Assembly (NCBI RefSeq): GCF_008365315.1 | Contig: NZ_CP043506.1 | Span: forward strand, 1,040,001-1,104,000 | Length of the DNA stretch: 64,000 bases | Direction: 5' to 3' | Source: Acetobacter vaccinii | GTDB lineage: Bacteria > Pseudomonadota > Alphaproteobacteria > Acetobacterales > Acetobacteraceae | In this document: piece after piece, positions 49,413-59,100 of the stretch | Numbering within the stretch: the first letter of the stretch is position 1 | How the letters are laid out: the number at the start of each line of letters is the position of its first letter | Made by a program: the position numbers and the translations under genes | Notes under the pieces: generated by a model | Told to the model about the DNA's origin: nothing | The model's database searches: none | The model's input: only the letters and a program-made list of their open reading frames with translations

Positions 49413-49442
49413 GCTGTGGGGCTGATTCCCAGGATCCGACAC

Positions 49443-49916
49443 ATGAGACTGAAAGTTGTTGCCGCGCTTGGCATGGTTGCTCTTCTCTCAGCTTGCGCGA
49501 ATGAAAAGGCAAACACCGGTGCTTCCACCGCTGCCGTTGTCCAGCCCGCCGGCCCGGTTCCGGGTAGCGAAGCTGACCTGGTGGCCAATGTTGGCGATCG
49601 CGTGTTCTTCCCCTTCAACAAGAGCGGCCTGACCGACGACGCCAAAGCCACCCTGCAGAAGCAGGCTGACTGGATGGCGAAGTACCCGCAGGTCAATGTC
49701 GAAGTCGCTGGCAACTGCGATGACCGTGGCACGGAAGAATACAACATCGCCCTGGGTCAGCGCCGCGCCAACTCCGCTCGTGACCTACTGGTCGCCAAGG
49801 GTGTTGCGTCTTCTCGCATCTCCACCATTTCCTACGGCAAGGACCGCCCGACCGCCCTCGGTGACAACGAGGAAGCATGGGCCCAGAACCGTAACGCCAT
49901 TACCTCTGTCAAATAA
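49443..49916 (+). CDS. pal: Peptidoglycan-associated lipoprotein
   Basis: A 157-residue outer-membrane lipoprotein binding peptidoglycan. The signal MRLKVVAALGMVALLSAC has lipid site C18. The OmpA-like domain runs from VFFPFNKSGLTDDAKATL through VEVAGNCDDRGTEEYNIALGQRRA to GKDRPTALGDNEEAWAQNR. The ATG at 49443 gives the lipoprotein N-terminus. It forms the outer-membrane end of the Tol-Pal bridge. Confidence 0.96.
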   Translation: MRLKVVAALGMVALLSACANEKANTGASTAAVVQPAGPVPGSEADLVANVGDRVFFPFNKSGLTDDAKATLQKQADWMAKYPQVNVEVAGNCDDRGTEEYNIALGQRRANSARDLLVAKGVASSRISTISYGKDRPTALGDNEEAWAQNRNAITSVK

Positions 49917-49953
49917 GACGTCGGATTTTCCGATATCTTGTAACGCAGACAAG

Positions 49954-49984
49954 CAGGCCGGGCCATTTTGGTCCGGCCTGTTTT
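49954..49984 (+). terminator. Rho-independent terminator after pal
   Basis: CAGGCCGG/CCGGCCTG extends with GCCA/TGGT to a 12-bp stem around a TTT loop and is followed by TTTT. It lies 37 nt after the pal stop and separates pal from ybgF. Confidence 0.75.
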
Positions 49985-50057
49985 GCATTTCGGCTCTTGA
50001 TTTTGCGGGGCGGAAGGATGAATCCTTGCCAACCCAAGATGAACGGTGAGGTTTCTG

Positions 50058-50912
50058 ATGAAGGCCCGGGTGACGACAATGCATAAGGCCCGCCACGGCC
50101 TGGCGGTACTGGGGCTGGCAACAGCACTGGTGACAAGCGCCAGCACACTGGCCCAGGCTCAGGACATAACAAGCCGCGAAGGCATTACCCTTCAGAACCA
50201 GATCCTGGCGCTGCGCCAGACGCTGAACCAGATGCAGGAATCCCAGGGGAACGGCAGCCTGCCCGCGCCGTCAGCCAGCCCCGCCACATCCGGCAATGGC
50301 GACCTTGTGGCCCAGTTGCTTGAGCGGGTGAACACGCTGGAACAGCAGCAGCGCGAAATGCGCGGTGAAATCGACCAGCTGACCAACGACCTGCAACAAA
50401 AAACCGCAGCCCTGTCCAAGCAGGTGGCCGACAGCCAGTTTGCCGCCCAGACCGGGGCCGGTGGGGCCGCCAGTGCCGCCGCTGCCACGACAGCCGCCGC
50501 ATCATCAGACACTGACAGCGCCCGCGCCACCACGCCCGATGGCCTGCTGAAAGCCGGTAAGGAAGCCTTGCAGCACAAGGACTACACCACCGCGCATGAC
50601 AATGCGGAAGCTGCGCTGAAAAACGCCAAAGGGGCGTTCCGGGTCGATGCCCAGTTCCTACTGGCGCAGTCCCTTGCCGGGCAGAAGGAATACCGCCCCT
50701 CCGCCGTGGCGTATTATGACGCGTACAAGCTGTCACCCAAAAGTGCACGTGCCCCCGACGCCCTGCTGGGTGTCACGGCAACCCTGCTGGCTCTGGGCGA
50801 CAAAAAAGCCGCCTGCGAGGCTTTGGGCAAGCTGAAGAGCGAATTCCCCAACCCTGCGGAACGTGTCAGCCGGGCCTCCGACATTTATGCCCAGCGGGGC
50901 GGTTGCCGCTAA
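50058..50912 (+). CDS. ybgF: Tol-Pal system protein YbgF/CpoB
   Basis: A 284-residue periplasmic protein with a signal peptide (cleaved near AQAQD). A coiled-coil section follows (ILALRQTLNQMQES through LLERVNTLEQQQREMRGEIDQL), then an Ala-rich linker and C-terminal TPR repeats (AGKEALQHKDYTTAHDNAEAAL, QFLLAQSLAGQKEYRPSAVAYYD). CpoB couples outer-membrane constriction to septal peptidoglycan synthesis. I chose the ATG at 50058 with GAGG upstream; a GTG at 50046 is possible. Confidence 0.88.
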   Translation: MKARVTTMHKARHGLAVLGLATALVTSASTLAQAQDITSREGITLQNQILALRQTLNQMQESQGNGSLPAPSASPATSGNGDLVAQLLERVNTLEQQQREMRGEIDQLTNDLQQKTAALSKQVADSQFAAQTGAGGAASAAAATTAAASSDTDSARATTPDGLLKAGKEALQHKDYTTAHDNAEAALKNAKGAFRVDAQFLLAQSLAGQKEYRPSAVAYYDAYKLSPKSARAPDALLGVTATLLALGDKKAACEALGKLKSEFPNPAERVSRASDIYAQRGGCR

Positions 50913-50918
50913 CCTCGG

Positions 50919-52256
50919 GTGCTGACACCACAAGAGCAGGGCGTCGCCTCTGCCGGTTCCGACCGGGCTGTTTTTTCCCCCAGCCCGGTTACCCCTGCCT
51001 GGTTTGCCAGCAGGATGCACGCCCTTGGCCCTTTTCTGGCTGACGGGTCTGGCCCTCCGCCGGTCGCTGTGGCCGTATCGGGCGGGGGGGACAGCCTGTG
51101 TCTGGCATGGCTGGCACGGCACTGGCGCCCCACGCTGCTGGCTCTTGTCGTTGACCACGGGCTGCGGGCTGAATCCGCGCAGGAAGCGCGCTGGACGGTC
51201 GAGCGCCTGCGCCACATGAGCCTGACAGCCCGCCTGCTGACCCTGACCGACCTCCCCTATGGCCCCGGTATTGCCGCACGGGCACGACAGGCTCGTTACG
51301 CCGCGCTGGCTCAGGCCTGTCAGGATGCAGGCTGTGTGGACCTACTACTAGGCCACCAGGCCGATGATCAGGCCGAAACCGCCTGCATGCGCGAACGCGC
51401 TGGCAGTGGGCCAGACGGGCTGGCAGCCATGGGCTGGGTCAGCATGCGACCGGGCCTGCGCCTGATCCGCCCACTGCTTGATGTCTCACGTCAGGCGTTA
51501 CGCACCACGCTCACTGCTGCGGGCGAACCCTGGGTGGATGATCCCTCAAACGACGACAGACGGGCCGAGCGCGTACGGGTCCGCCAGACCCTGCACCAGC
51601 AACCCCACCTGCGCGACCAGTACTGGCACATGGCCATGCAGGCCGGGGCAGGGCGCATGCGCCAGATGGTGGCCATGGCTGGGGTACTAGCCCGGCAGGT
51701 GTCCCTGTCACCACTGGGCTGGGCACGGCTGGGGGCTACTCTGCCCGAACCGGCTGTTCTGGCCAGCCTGCTCCGTGCCGTAGGCGGCATGGCCTACCCA
51801 CCAGCCCCAGCGGCTGTTGCCCGCCTTCACACAGCAGGGCAGGCGGCAACACTGGGGGGGGCACGGCTGACCCGGTGGCAGGGGCAGTGGTATCTTGTGC
51901 GGGAACAGGCTGCCATTGCCCCCCCGCAACCCGCACGCGTCGGGCTTGTGTGGGACAACCGCTTCCAGCTTGTCGCAATGCCCGCTCTGGCCAGCACACG
52001 TCCTGATGTCAGCATTGGTGCCTGTGGCTCCGGGCTGCCCCGTGCGGCCCGTCAGGGCTGGCCCGCGCTGTTCTGCGCTACCCTGCCTGCTGTATGGCAG
52101 GGCGGCAGGCGTGTGGCTGTGCCCCATCTGGGTCTGGCTGAGGCAGGCTGGGCCGGGGCCGACATCGCCTTCCACCCCCCCGGTGTGGTGACGGGGGGCA
52201 GCCTGCATGGCGGCTCCGGGGGCTGGGCGGAACAATATGTTTGCCCTGCATACTAG
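50919..52256 (+). CDS. tilS: tRNA(Ile)-lysidine synthase
   Basis: TilS attaches lysine to C34 of tRNA-Ile(CAU), an essential decoding step. The 445-residue protein has the PP-loop AVSGGGDSLCLAWLARHW and the following VDHGLRAESAQEA, then LLLGHQADDQAETACMR and WVDDPSNDD. The N-terminus is preceded by about 45 unassigned residues. It starts at GTG 50919 close behind ybgF. Confidence 0.9.
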   Translation: MLTPQEQGVASAGSDRAVFSPSPVTPAWFASRMHALGPFLADGSGPPPVAVAVSGGGDSLCLAWLARHWRPTLLALVVDHGLRAESAQEARWTVERLRHMSLTARLLTLTDLPYGPGIAARARQARYAALAQACQDAGCVDLLLGHQADDQAETACMRERAGSGPDGLAAMGWVSMRPGLRLIRPLLDVSRQALRTTLTAAGEPWVDDPSNDDRRAERVRVRQTLHQQPHLRDQYWHMAMQAGAGRMRQMVAMAGVLARQVSLSPLGWARLGATLPEPAVLASLLRAVGGMAYPPAPAAVARLHTAGQAATLGGARLTRWQGQWYLVREQAAIAPPQPARVGLVWDNRFQLVAMPALASTRPDVSIGACGSGLPRAARQGWPALFCATLPAVWQGGRRVAVPHLGLAEAGWAGADIAFHPPGVVTGGSLHGGSGGWAEQYVCPAY

Positions 52257-52375
52257 GAATATGGCCGCCAGCACCCATTATATAAGGGCAGAGGTTGCTT
52301 TTTCGACGGTCGCACGGGCAAGATACACCCCTTGTACAGGCGCGTGCGCGCCAGAACCATGGATATTCGGGCACA

Positions 52376-54292
52376 ATGAACAATCTAGGCCGCAATCTGG
52401 CACTTTGGGTCAGCATCATCCTGGTGCTGCTGCTGCTTGTAAACATGTTCCAACCAGGGAGCACACAGCACGCAGCCCAGCAGCTGGCCTATTCCGACTT
52501 TGTGACAGATGTTGATTCCGGCCGTGTCCGGTCTGTGGTCATGCAGAACCACAACATCTCTGGCACGCTGACGGACGGCACCGCCTTTGAAACCTATGCC
52601 CCAACCGATCTCTCCCTTGTCTCGCGCATGGTGGGCAAGGGGGTCGAGGTGGTGGCCAAGCCGCTGGATCAGGACGGCAGCCCCCTGCTGCGCTACTTCC
52701 TGAACTCGCTGCCCATTATCCTGCTGGTCGGGGCATGGCTGTTCATGATGCGCCAGATGCAGGGTGCAGGTGGCCGCGCCATGGGCTTTGGCAAGTCCCG
52801 CGCACGCATGCTGACCGAAAAGCAGGGCCGCGTTACCTTTGATGACGTGGCAGGCATTGATGAAGCCAAGGGCGAGTTGCAGGAAATCGTGGACTTCCTC
52901 AAGGACCCACAGAAGTTTACCCGCCTTGGCGGCAAGATCCCCAAAGGGGTGCTGCTGGTCGGCCCGCCCGGCACGGGTAAGACCCTGCTGGCCCGCGCCA
53001 TCGCGGGGGAAGCCAATGTGCCCTTCTTCACCATTTCCGGTTCCGACTTTGTGGAAATGTTTGTGGGTGTTGGTGCCTCCCGCGTGCGTGACATGTTCGA
53101 ACAGGGCAAGAAAGCCGCACCGTGCATTATCTTCATTGACGAAATCGACGCCGTGGGCCGCCATCGTGGCGCAGGCATGGGCGGCGGTAACGATGAACGC
53201 GAACAGACACTCAACCAGATGCTGGTCGAGATGGACGGCTTTGAAAGCAACGAAGGCGTTATCCTGATCGCAGCCACCAACCGCCCCGACGTGCTGGACC
53301 CCGCCCTGCTGCGGCCCGGCCGTTTTGACCGGCAGGTTGTGGTGTCCAACCCGGACGTCAACGGGCGTGAGAAAATCCTGCGTGTGCACATGCGCAAGGT
53401 GCCTCTGGCGTCCGACGTGGACCCGCGCATTATTGCCCGCGGCACACCCGGCTTTTCCGGCGCGGACCTGGCCAATCTGGTGAACGAGGCCGCTCTGGCC
53501 GCTGCGCGCCTTGGCCGCCGCACCGTTTCCATGCGTGAATTTGAAAACGCCAAGGACAAGGTGCTGATGGGCGTTGAGCGCCGGTCCCTGGTGATGAATG
53601 ATGAGGAAAAGAAGCGCACCGCCTACCACGAGGCTGGCCACGCCATTACCGCCGTGCTGGTGCCCGAGAGCGAACCCATCCACAAAGCCACCATTATCCC
53701 GCGTGGGCGTGCACTGGGCATGGTCATGCGCCTGCCCGAGGACGACCGCCTGTCCATGAGCCGCAAGAACGCCTTTGCCCACCTTGTGGTGGCCATGGGT
53801 GGCCGCGTGGCGGAGGAGGTCGTTTACGGCAAGGACAACATCTGCAACGGCGCGATGGGCGATATCAAAATGGCCACCCGCGTTGCCCGCAGCATGGTGA
53901 CCGAATGGGGCATGAGCGAAAAGCTGGGTATGATCGCCTATGTGGATGACGACCAGGGCGGTGGCTTCTTTGCCGGTGCGTCGCGCAACTTCTCGGAACA
54001 GACCGCGCGTGAAATTGATGAGGAAATCAAATCCCTGATCGACACCGCCTATATCGAGGCCCGCGGCTACCTGTACGACAATGTTGATGCCCTGCACCGT
54101 CTGGCCGAAGCTCTGCTGGAGTTTGAAACACTGTCCGGCGAGGAAATCCGCCAGATCATGCGCGGCCAACCCATTGAACGTGCTGAGGAGGAAGACAACG
54201 GCCCGATCAACCGCCGTGGGTCCGTGCCTCAGGTTGTGTCGGACGACACCCCTCCGGCTAGTGGCCCGGCTCCGGTGCCCCAGCCCGGCTAA
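52376..54292 (+). CDS. ftsH: ATP-dependent zinc metalloprotease FtsH
   Basis: A 638-residue membrane AAA+ protease that removes damaged membrane proteins and unstable regulators. Membrane helices are at residues 8-24 and about 103-125. Walker A is [15 protein letters not shown] (near 195), Walker B is [11 protein letters not shown], and the second-region motif is [15 protein letters not shown]. The zinc site is [11 protein letters not shown] near 417. The ATG at 52376 gives the canonical membrane start. Confidence 0.97.
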   Translation: MNNLGRNLALWVSIILVLLLLVNMFQPGSTQHAAQQLAYSDFVTDVDSGRVRSVVMQNHNISGTLTDGTAFETYAPTDLSLVSRMVGKGVEVVAKPLDQDGSPLLRYFLNSLPIILLVGAWLFMMRQMQGAGGRAMGFGKSRARMLTEKQGRVTFDDVAGIDEAKGELQEIVDFLKDPQKFTRLGGKIPKGVLLVGPPGTGKTLLARAIAGEANVPFFTISGSDFVEMFVGVGASRVRDMFEQGKKAAPCIIFIDEIDAVGRHRGAGMGGGNDEREQTLNQMLVEMDGFESNEGVILIAATNRPDVLDPALLRPGRFDRQVVVSNPDVNGREKILRVHMRKVPLASDVDPRIIARGTPGFSGADLANLVNEAALAAARLGRRTVSMREFENAKDKVLMGVERRSLVMNDEEKKRTAYHEAGHAITAVLVPESEPIHKATIIPRGRALGMVMRLPEDDRLSMSRKNAFAHLVVAMGGRVAEEVVYGKDNICNGAMGDIKMATRVARSMVTEWGMSEKLGMIAYVDDDQGGGFFAGASRNFSEQTAREIDEEIKSLIDTAYIEARGYLYDNVDALHRLAEALLEFETLSGEEIRQIMRGQPIERAEEEDNGPINRRGSVPQVVSDDTPPASGPAPVPQPG

Positions 54293-54320
54293 CCCCCGGC
54301 ACCACGTTTTGACCAAAGGG

Positions 54321-54349
54321 AAAGAGGCGGCATTCTGTGCCGCCTCTTT
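54321..54349 (+). terminator. Terminator-like hairpin after ftsH
   Basis: AAAGAGGCGGC pairs perfectly with GCCGCCTCTTT (11 bp) around a 7-nt loop. The right arm ends in TTT. It lies 28 nt beyond the ftsH stop. Confidence 0.65.
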
Positions 54350-54387
54350 CGTATGGTAGCCCGTCACAGCAACATCGGATCAGCACT

Positions 54388-55437
54388 ATGTGGAACAGAC
54401 TGGTTGAACCCATGGGCCTGCTGTACGGGCCAGATGCCCGTGCGGCCATACAGCACGGCACCGGGCTGCCGCTCATGGGTGGCCCCGTGGCCTTTACCAT
54501 GGCCCGGCTGATCGACGGCACCCACACATCCGCTCCCATGCGGGTCGAGGACATCCCCGGCCCATGGCAGGGGGTGCTACTGCGCCTGACCCGGGCAGCC
54601 CCCCCGGCCCATCTGCCTGACGGGCCTCAGGTTATGGGTATTCTCAACGTCACCCCCGACAGTTTCAGCAACGGCGGGCAGCATTTCGGGGTGGCGCAGG
54701 CGCTGGGTGCAGCCCGCGCCATGGCCGATGCCGGGTGCCGGGTGCTGGACATCGGGGGGGAGAGCACCCGTCCGGGGGCTGCAACCGTCACGCCCGAGCA
54801 GGAATGGGACCGCGTAGGCCCGGTGCTGGAGGCCCTGCGCCAAAACCTGCCCACTGTTGCCCTGTCGGTGGACACCCGCAACAGCCTTGTCATGGACCGG
54901 GCACTGGCTGCGGGGGCCGATGTCATCAACGATGTCACAGCCCTCCAGCATGACCCGCAGGCGCTGCCGCTTCTGGCAGAGCGGCACTGTGGTGTGGTGC
55001 TCATGCACATGCGTGGCACCCCGCAGACCATGGACACCCACACAGAATACTCCGATGTTGCCTGCGACGTGGTGCGCGAACTGGGTCAGAGGGTCAACGC
55101 CGCTCTGGCAGCCGGGATCAGCCATGACCGGCTGATGGTGGACCCCGGCTTTGGCTTTGCCAAAACCCATGAGCAGAATGTCACGCTGCTACGCCGCCGC
55201 CTGCTGCTGGCCAATCTGGGCTGCCGGGTGCTGTTTGGCCTGTCCCGCAAGCGCATGATCGGGGCCATGACGGGCGAACCTCGGGCCGAGGCACGAGACC
55301 CGGGCACACAGGCCGCAACACTGGAGGCCATGCCCCTGGGGGCTGCGGTGCTGCGGGTGCATGATGTGCCGGGCATGGTGCAGAGTATGCGGCTCTGGCA
55401 GGCATTACACACGCCTGCTGGCACGGAAGACGCCTGA
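54388..55437 (+). CDS. folP: Dihydropteroate synthase
   Basis: FolP condenses p-aminobenzoate with the pterin pyrophosphate in folate synthesis. The 349-residue protein has the signatures GILNVTPDSFSNGG and VLDIGGESTRPGA, then DPGFGFAKTHEQN and FGLSRKRMIG. About 80 residues precede the barrel, more than in many bacterial enzymes. The start at 54388 is likely but has only a weak ribosome site. Confidence 0.94.
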   Translation: MWNRLVEPMGLLYGPDARAAIQHGTGLPLMGGPVAFTMARLIDGTHTSAPMRVEDIPGPWQGVLLRLTRAAPPAHLPDGPQVMGILNVTPDSFSNGGQHFGVAQALGAARAMADAGCRVLDIGGESTRPGAATVTPEQEWDRVGPVLEALRQNLPTVALSVDTRNSLVMDRALAAGADVINDVTALQHDPQALPLLAERHCGVVLMHMRGTPQTMDTHTEYSDVACDVVRELGQRVNAALAAGISHDRLMVDPGFGFAKTHEQNVTLLRRRLLLANLGCRVLFGLSRKRMIGAMTGEPRAEARDPGTQAATLEAMPLGAAVLRVHDVPGMVQSMRLWQALHTPAGTEDA

Positions 55438-55552
55438 ACACGGTTTCTTCAGACCTCAAACCGTTTTAGGTAGAAACAACAGCCACAGCGGCAACGCACA
55501 CGGCTGACACGCGCCGGGCCATGGGGGCCTGCCGCGGCATGGAACAGGCAGC

Positions 55553-56902
55553 ATGAAGCGTTTTTTCGGAACAGACGGCATCCGCGGCACAGCCAACACC
55601 GCACCCATGACAGTAGAGATCGCCCAGAAGCTGGGGCAGGCGGCTGGCCTGCATTTCCGGCGTGGCGACCACAGGCACAGCGTGCTGCTGGGCAAGGACA
55701 CACGGCTTTCGGGGTATATGATCGAAAGCGCGCTGGTCTCTGGTTTTCTCTCTGCGGGGATGGATGTCACGCTGGTCGGCCCGCTGCCCACACCGGCCAT
55801 TGCCATGCTCACCCGCTCACTCCGGGCTGATCTCGGGGTTATGATCTCGGCATCCCACAACCCGTATGGTGACAACGGGATCAAGCTGTTCGGCCCCGAT
55901 GGCTTCAAGCTGTCCGACCGGGATGAAAGCGAGATCGAAGCCCTGATGGAGGCCGATCTGTCAGCCCATCTGGCCGCACCAGACCAGATCGGCCGTGCCT
56001 CACGCCTGAACGACGCCGCCGGGCGCTACGTGGAAAACGCCAAGGCCTCCCTCCCACGCGGGCTGCGGCTGGATGGCATGCGTATTGTCATCGACTGCGC
56101 CAATGGCTCGGCCTATCGCGTGGCCCCCACCGCCCTGTGGGAACTGGGGGCCGAGGTTATCCGGATCGGATGCGACCCCAATGGGGTGAACATCAACGAC
56201 CGTTGTGGTTCCACCCATGCCCAGACCCTGTGCGCGGCTGTGCTGGAACACAAGGCCGATCTGGGCATTGCCCTTGATGGTGACGCCGACCGCGTACTGA
56301 TTGCCGATGAAACCGGCCATCTGGTCGATGGCGACCAGATTCTGGCGCTGATCGCCCAGTCCTGGATGCGCGAAGGGCGACTGGTCGGCGGGAGCGTGGT
56401 GGCCACGGTCATGTCCAACATGGGGCTGGAGCGTTTTCTGGCCACACTGGGGATCGGGCTTGAACGTACCGCCGTGGGCGACCGCTACGTGGTTGAACGC
56501 ATGCGCGAGCTTGGAGCCAACGTCGGGGGCGAACAGTCGGGCCATATGGTGCTGACCGATTTTGCCACCACGGGCGATGGGCTGGTGGCTGCATTGCAGG
56601 TGCTGGCTGTGCTGATCGGGGCAGGCAGGCCTGCAAGCGAAGTCTGCCGCCTGTTCCGCCCCTTTCCGCAACTGCTCCGCAATGTGCGCTATCAGGGCGC
56701 CTGCCCGCTGGACACGCCAGCAGTACGCCAACGCCAGCAGGACGTGGAACGCCGCCTGGCAGGCAACGGCCGCCTTGTGTTGCGCCGCAGCGGCACCGAA
56801 CCTCTGGTACGCGTGATGGTTGAAGCCGAAGACATGGCTCTGGTGGACGAGGCTGTCAGCATGATGTGCGACGTGCTGGAACAAGCAGCCCTGCCAGCCT
56901 GA
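55553..56902 (+). CDS. glmM: Phosphoglucosamine mutase
   Basis: GlmM converts glucosamine-6-phosphate to glucosamine-1-phosphate for peptidoglycan and lipopolysaccharide. The 449-residue protein begins [13 protein letters not shown]. It has the catalytic serine in [18 protein letters not shown] (about S101), the metal loop [10 protein letters not shown] and the sugar loop [10 protein letters not shown]. The C-terminal [14 protein letters not shown] binds phosphate. It lies 11 bp before thiD. Confidence 0.96.
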   Translation: MKRFFGTDGIRGTANTAPMTVEIAQKLGQAAGLHFRRGDHRHSVLLGKDTRLSGYMIESALVSGFLSAGMDVTLVGPLPTPAIAMLTRSLRADLGVMISASHNPYGDNGIKLFGPDGFKLSDRDESEIEALMEADLSAHLAAPDQIGRASRLNDAAGRYVENAKASLPRGLRLDGMRIVIDCANGSAYRVAPTALWELGAEVIRIGCDPNGVNINDRCGSTHAQTLCAAVLEHKADLGIALDGDADRVLIADETGHLVDGDQILALIAQSWMREGRLVGGSVVATVMSNMGLERFLATLGIGLERTAVGDRYVVERMRELGANVGGEQSGHMVLTDFATTGDGLVAALQVLAVLIGAGRPASEVCRLFRPFPQLLRNVRYQGACPLDTPAVRQRQQDVERRLAGNGRLVLRRSGTEPLVRVMVEAEDMALVDEAVSMMCDVLEQAALPA

Positions 56903-56913
56903 AGGACACTCCA

Positions 56914-57735
56914 ATGCCCCAGCACCCCACCGCCAAAGCCCGTGTTCTTTCCATTGCCGGCAGTGACTCCGGCGGAGGGGCGGGTATTCAGGCAGATATC
57001 AAAACCATTACCGCCCTGCATGGCTACGCCACGACAGCCATTACCGCGCTGACGGCCCAGAACACCGTGGGCGTGCAGGGTATTCTGCCTGTGCCGCCAG
57101 ATTTTATCCGCAGCCAGATCCGCAGTGTGCTGGACGACATCGGAACCGATGCCATCAAAACCGGCATGCTGGGGGGCAGTGACGAAATTGCCGTTGTGGC
57201 AGAGGAAATCACCCGCGCAAAAATGGCCCGGCCGGACCTGCCGATCGTGATAGACCCAGTCATGGTTGCCAAGGGGGGCGCTGTCCTGCTGAAGGCTGAA
57301 GCGCTGGAAGCCCTGCGCCGCCTGTTATTGCCACAGGCCAGTGTGATTACCCCCAACCTGCCAGAAGCCGAGTATCTGACAGGCATGGTGCTGGCCGATG
57401 TGGCCGACATGCGCGCCGCAGCCCGCTACCTGCACGAAGCCACAGGGGCATCCGTGCTGTTAAAAGGCGGCCATCTGCCTGGGGATGATCTGGTGGATGT
57501 GCTGATGGATGAACACGGGCTGCATGACTTCCCCACCACGCGTCTACCCGGCCGCCACACACATGGCACCGGCTGCACGCTGGCCAGCGCGCTGGCAACC
57601 CGGCTGGCACAGGGCATACCCCTGCATGATGCGGTGGCGCAGGCCCGCCAGTATGTCCGCAACGCCATTATCCACGCCCCCGGTCTGGGCAGGGGGGCTG
57701 GCCCCCTATGGCACGCCGTGGACCCCACGGCCTGA
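56914..57735 (+). CDS. thiD: Hydroxymethylpyrimidine/phosphomethylpyrimidine kinase
   Basis: ThiD phosphorylates HMP and HMP-P in thiamine synthesis. The 273-residue ribokinase-fold protein has SIAGSDSGGGAGIQADIKT, the pocket segment YATTAITALTAQNT, VIDPVMVAKGG and the anion-hole region HGTGCTLASALA. AAGGA precedes the ATG at 56914. It converges with the CtrA-like gene. Confidence 0.95.
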   Translation: MPQHPTAKARVLSIAGSDSGGGAGIQADIKTITALHGYATTAITALTAQNTVGVQGILPVPPDFIRSQIRSVLDDIGTDAIKTGMLGGSDEIAVVAEEITRAKMARPDLPIVIDPVMVAKGGAVLLKAEALEALRRLLLPQASVITPNLPEAEYLTGMVLADVADMRAAARYLHEATGASVLLKGGHLPGDDLVDVLMDEHGLHDFPTTRLPGRHTHGTGCTLASALATRLAQGIPLHDAVAQARQYVRNAIIHAPGLGRGAGPLWHAVDPTA

Positions 57736-57768
57736 AACCGCAGCAACCTCCGGGGGCTGATCAAGCCT

Positions 57769-57800
57769 GCCTGCCCCATATCTCTTGTCATGGGGCAGGC
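57769..57800. terminator. Bidirectional hairpin between thiD and the CtrA-like gene
   Basis: GCCTGCCCCAT pairs perfectly with ATGGGGCAGGC (11 bp) around a 10-nt loop in a convergent intergenic region. It is followed by CTGTTT, a weak T-tract. Confidence 0.55.
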
Positions 57801-57879
57801 CTGTTTGCAGCCATGGGCTAGCCTTTATTCACCCAGCATAGCCTGAGGGATACCATACCGGGCCGTCTGCCTTGCCACC

Positions 57880-58698
57880 TTACTCACCCACAGCCTGACG
57901 CCGCAGGTGCTGCTGGGCCAGAGCGTGTTCCTGCATGGCCATGGCAGGCACCAGTGTCAGATCAGGCACATGGCGCACAGGGGTGGGAGCAACAGCCGGA
58001 GCAGAGGCCGCAACAGGCTTGCGTACCTGCGGATCGTGCAGGATGTAGCCTTTGCCCCACACGGTCGAGATCATGTCACCCGCACCAACGGCCTGCAGCT
58101 TTTTGCGAAGCTTGCAGATAAAGACATCAATAATCTTAATATCGGGCTCATCCCGCCCGCCATAAAGATGATTGAGGAAGGTTTCCTTGGTCTGGGCAAT
58201 GCCCTTGCGCATAATCAGCAGTTCAAGGATGGCAAATTCCTTGCCTGTCAGGTGCACGGGCTGATTACGGATGCTGACACTCTGGCTGTTCAGATCCAGT
58301 GTCAGATCCCCGACCTGAATGACAGGGTGGGAGAACCCGTTGGACCGGCGCAGCACAGCATGGGTCCGGGCCACCAGTTCCGCCACATCAAAGGGGGCGG
58401 CCAGGTAATCATCCGCGCCCATGCCAAAGGCCCGCAAGCGCGCATCCGGCACATCCTGCGCGGCAATGATAATGACCGGGGTTGCAATTTTCAAAGACCG
58501 GAGCGTGGCCAGGACCGCATAACCGTCCATGTCGGCCAGATGGAGGCTGATAATTGCCAGGCCATAATCATAATTACGTAAAAGTTCGATAGCGTTCTGC
58601 CCGGAGCAGGCAAGGTCTGATGTCAGACCTGCTTTTTTCAGAACAGACTGGATGGCGCGGCTGGAGGTGAATTTATCCTCGGCAAACAGAATGCGCAT
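57880..58698 (-). CDS. CtrA-family response regulator with degenerate receiver
   Basis: A 272-residue OmpR/CtrA-type regulator. The output domain is very close to the cell-cycle regulator CtrA (VHLTGKEFAILELLIMRKG, TKETFLNHLYGG, DIKIIDVFICKLRKKL). The receiver has lost its key residues. The phosphoacceptor position is S51 (LAIISLHLADM), the acidic pocket reads EDK in place of EDD, and the lysine position in the AAPF segment is alanine. It ends in a 45-residue Ala/Val/Pro and Gln/His-rich tail. It should bind DNA without phosphorylation, perhaps competing with a canonical CtrA. Confidence 0.85.
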   Translation of the reverse strand: MRILFAEDKFTSSRAIQSVLKKAGLTSDLACSGQNAIELLRNYDYGLAIISLHLADMDGYAVLATLRSLKIATPVIIIAAQDVPDARLRAFGMGADDYLAAPFDVAELVARTHAVLRRSNGFSHPVIQVGDLTLDLNSQSVSIRNQPVHLTGKEFAILELLIMRKGIAQTKETFLNHLYGGRDEPDIKIIDVFICKLRKKLQAVGAGDMISTVWGKGYILHDPQVRKPVAASAPAVAPTPVRHVPDLTLVPAMAMQEHALAQQHLRRQAVGE

Positions 58699-59100
58699 GG
58701 TATGCCCTCACGGCTGAGACGATATGGTTTCATACATCTTAAGGTTGTGCTGGTGATGGTGTCCTACACCTTGGCGCGTCTTTTTGGAAAAATAAACATA
58801 ATTTCATCTTAGACGCCCAGATAAGGTCATCTTTTGATGCCATAATTAGATAAATGTTATTTTTCATTTGATATGGAACTTATTTGGGGTTTTTCATTCC
58901 CCTTAATTTTCAATGTTATATCAAGCTACCTCACGCGCAGCTTTTGCCACAATTGCCACAAAGTAGGCTTTTGGGCCTCTGTTCACTTTTTCTTTTCCAC
59001 GCACAAACGGCGTATTTCGTATTTTGCCATGGCGCGCCGTTATGCCAGAACTGCGCGAACCCACGCACCCTTACGACAGCAGGAAAAGGCAGGCGGAACA
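58699..59100. other. 402-bp AT-rich divergent stretch between CtrA-like gene and tsaE
   Basis: No gene is supported. The segment at 58780-59020 is markedly AT-rich. An in-frame ATG at 59029 could start a longer TsaE but has no ribosome site. No clear CtrA box (TTAA-N7-TTAA) or -35/-10 pair was found. Confidence 0.4.

Larger units (their letters stand above)
49106..49442 (+). other. 337-bp leader region between tolB and pal
   Basis: No protein is firmly supported. The stretch holds the tolB hairpin, a possible 41-codon ORF (49300-49425; no good ribosome site), and two interleaved inverted repeats (49347-49355 with 49398-49406; 49356-49361 with 49407-49412) that end about 30 bases before the pal start. 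It looks like a structured leader. Confidence 0.4.

Noticed and set aside
49300..49425. 41-codon ORF upstream of pal
   Set aside because: It has no good ribosome site and overlaps another short frame; a structured leader explains the region at least as well.
52385..54367. 660-codon minus-strand frame opposite ftsH
   Set aside because: It mirrors the ftsH codons and has no motif or ribosome site; ftsH on the plus strand is certain.
58699..59100. Searched for CtrA boxes (TTAA-N7-TTAA) in the CtrA-like promoter
   Set aside because: Only half-sites such as CTTAAGG and CCTTAATT occur, without correct spacing.
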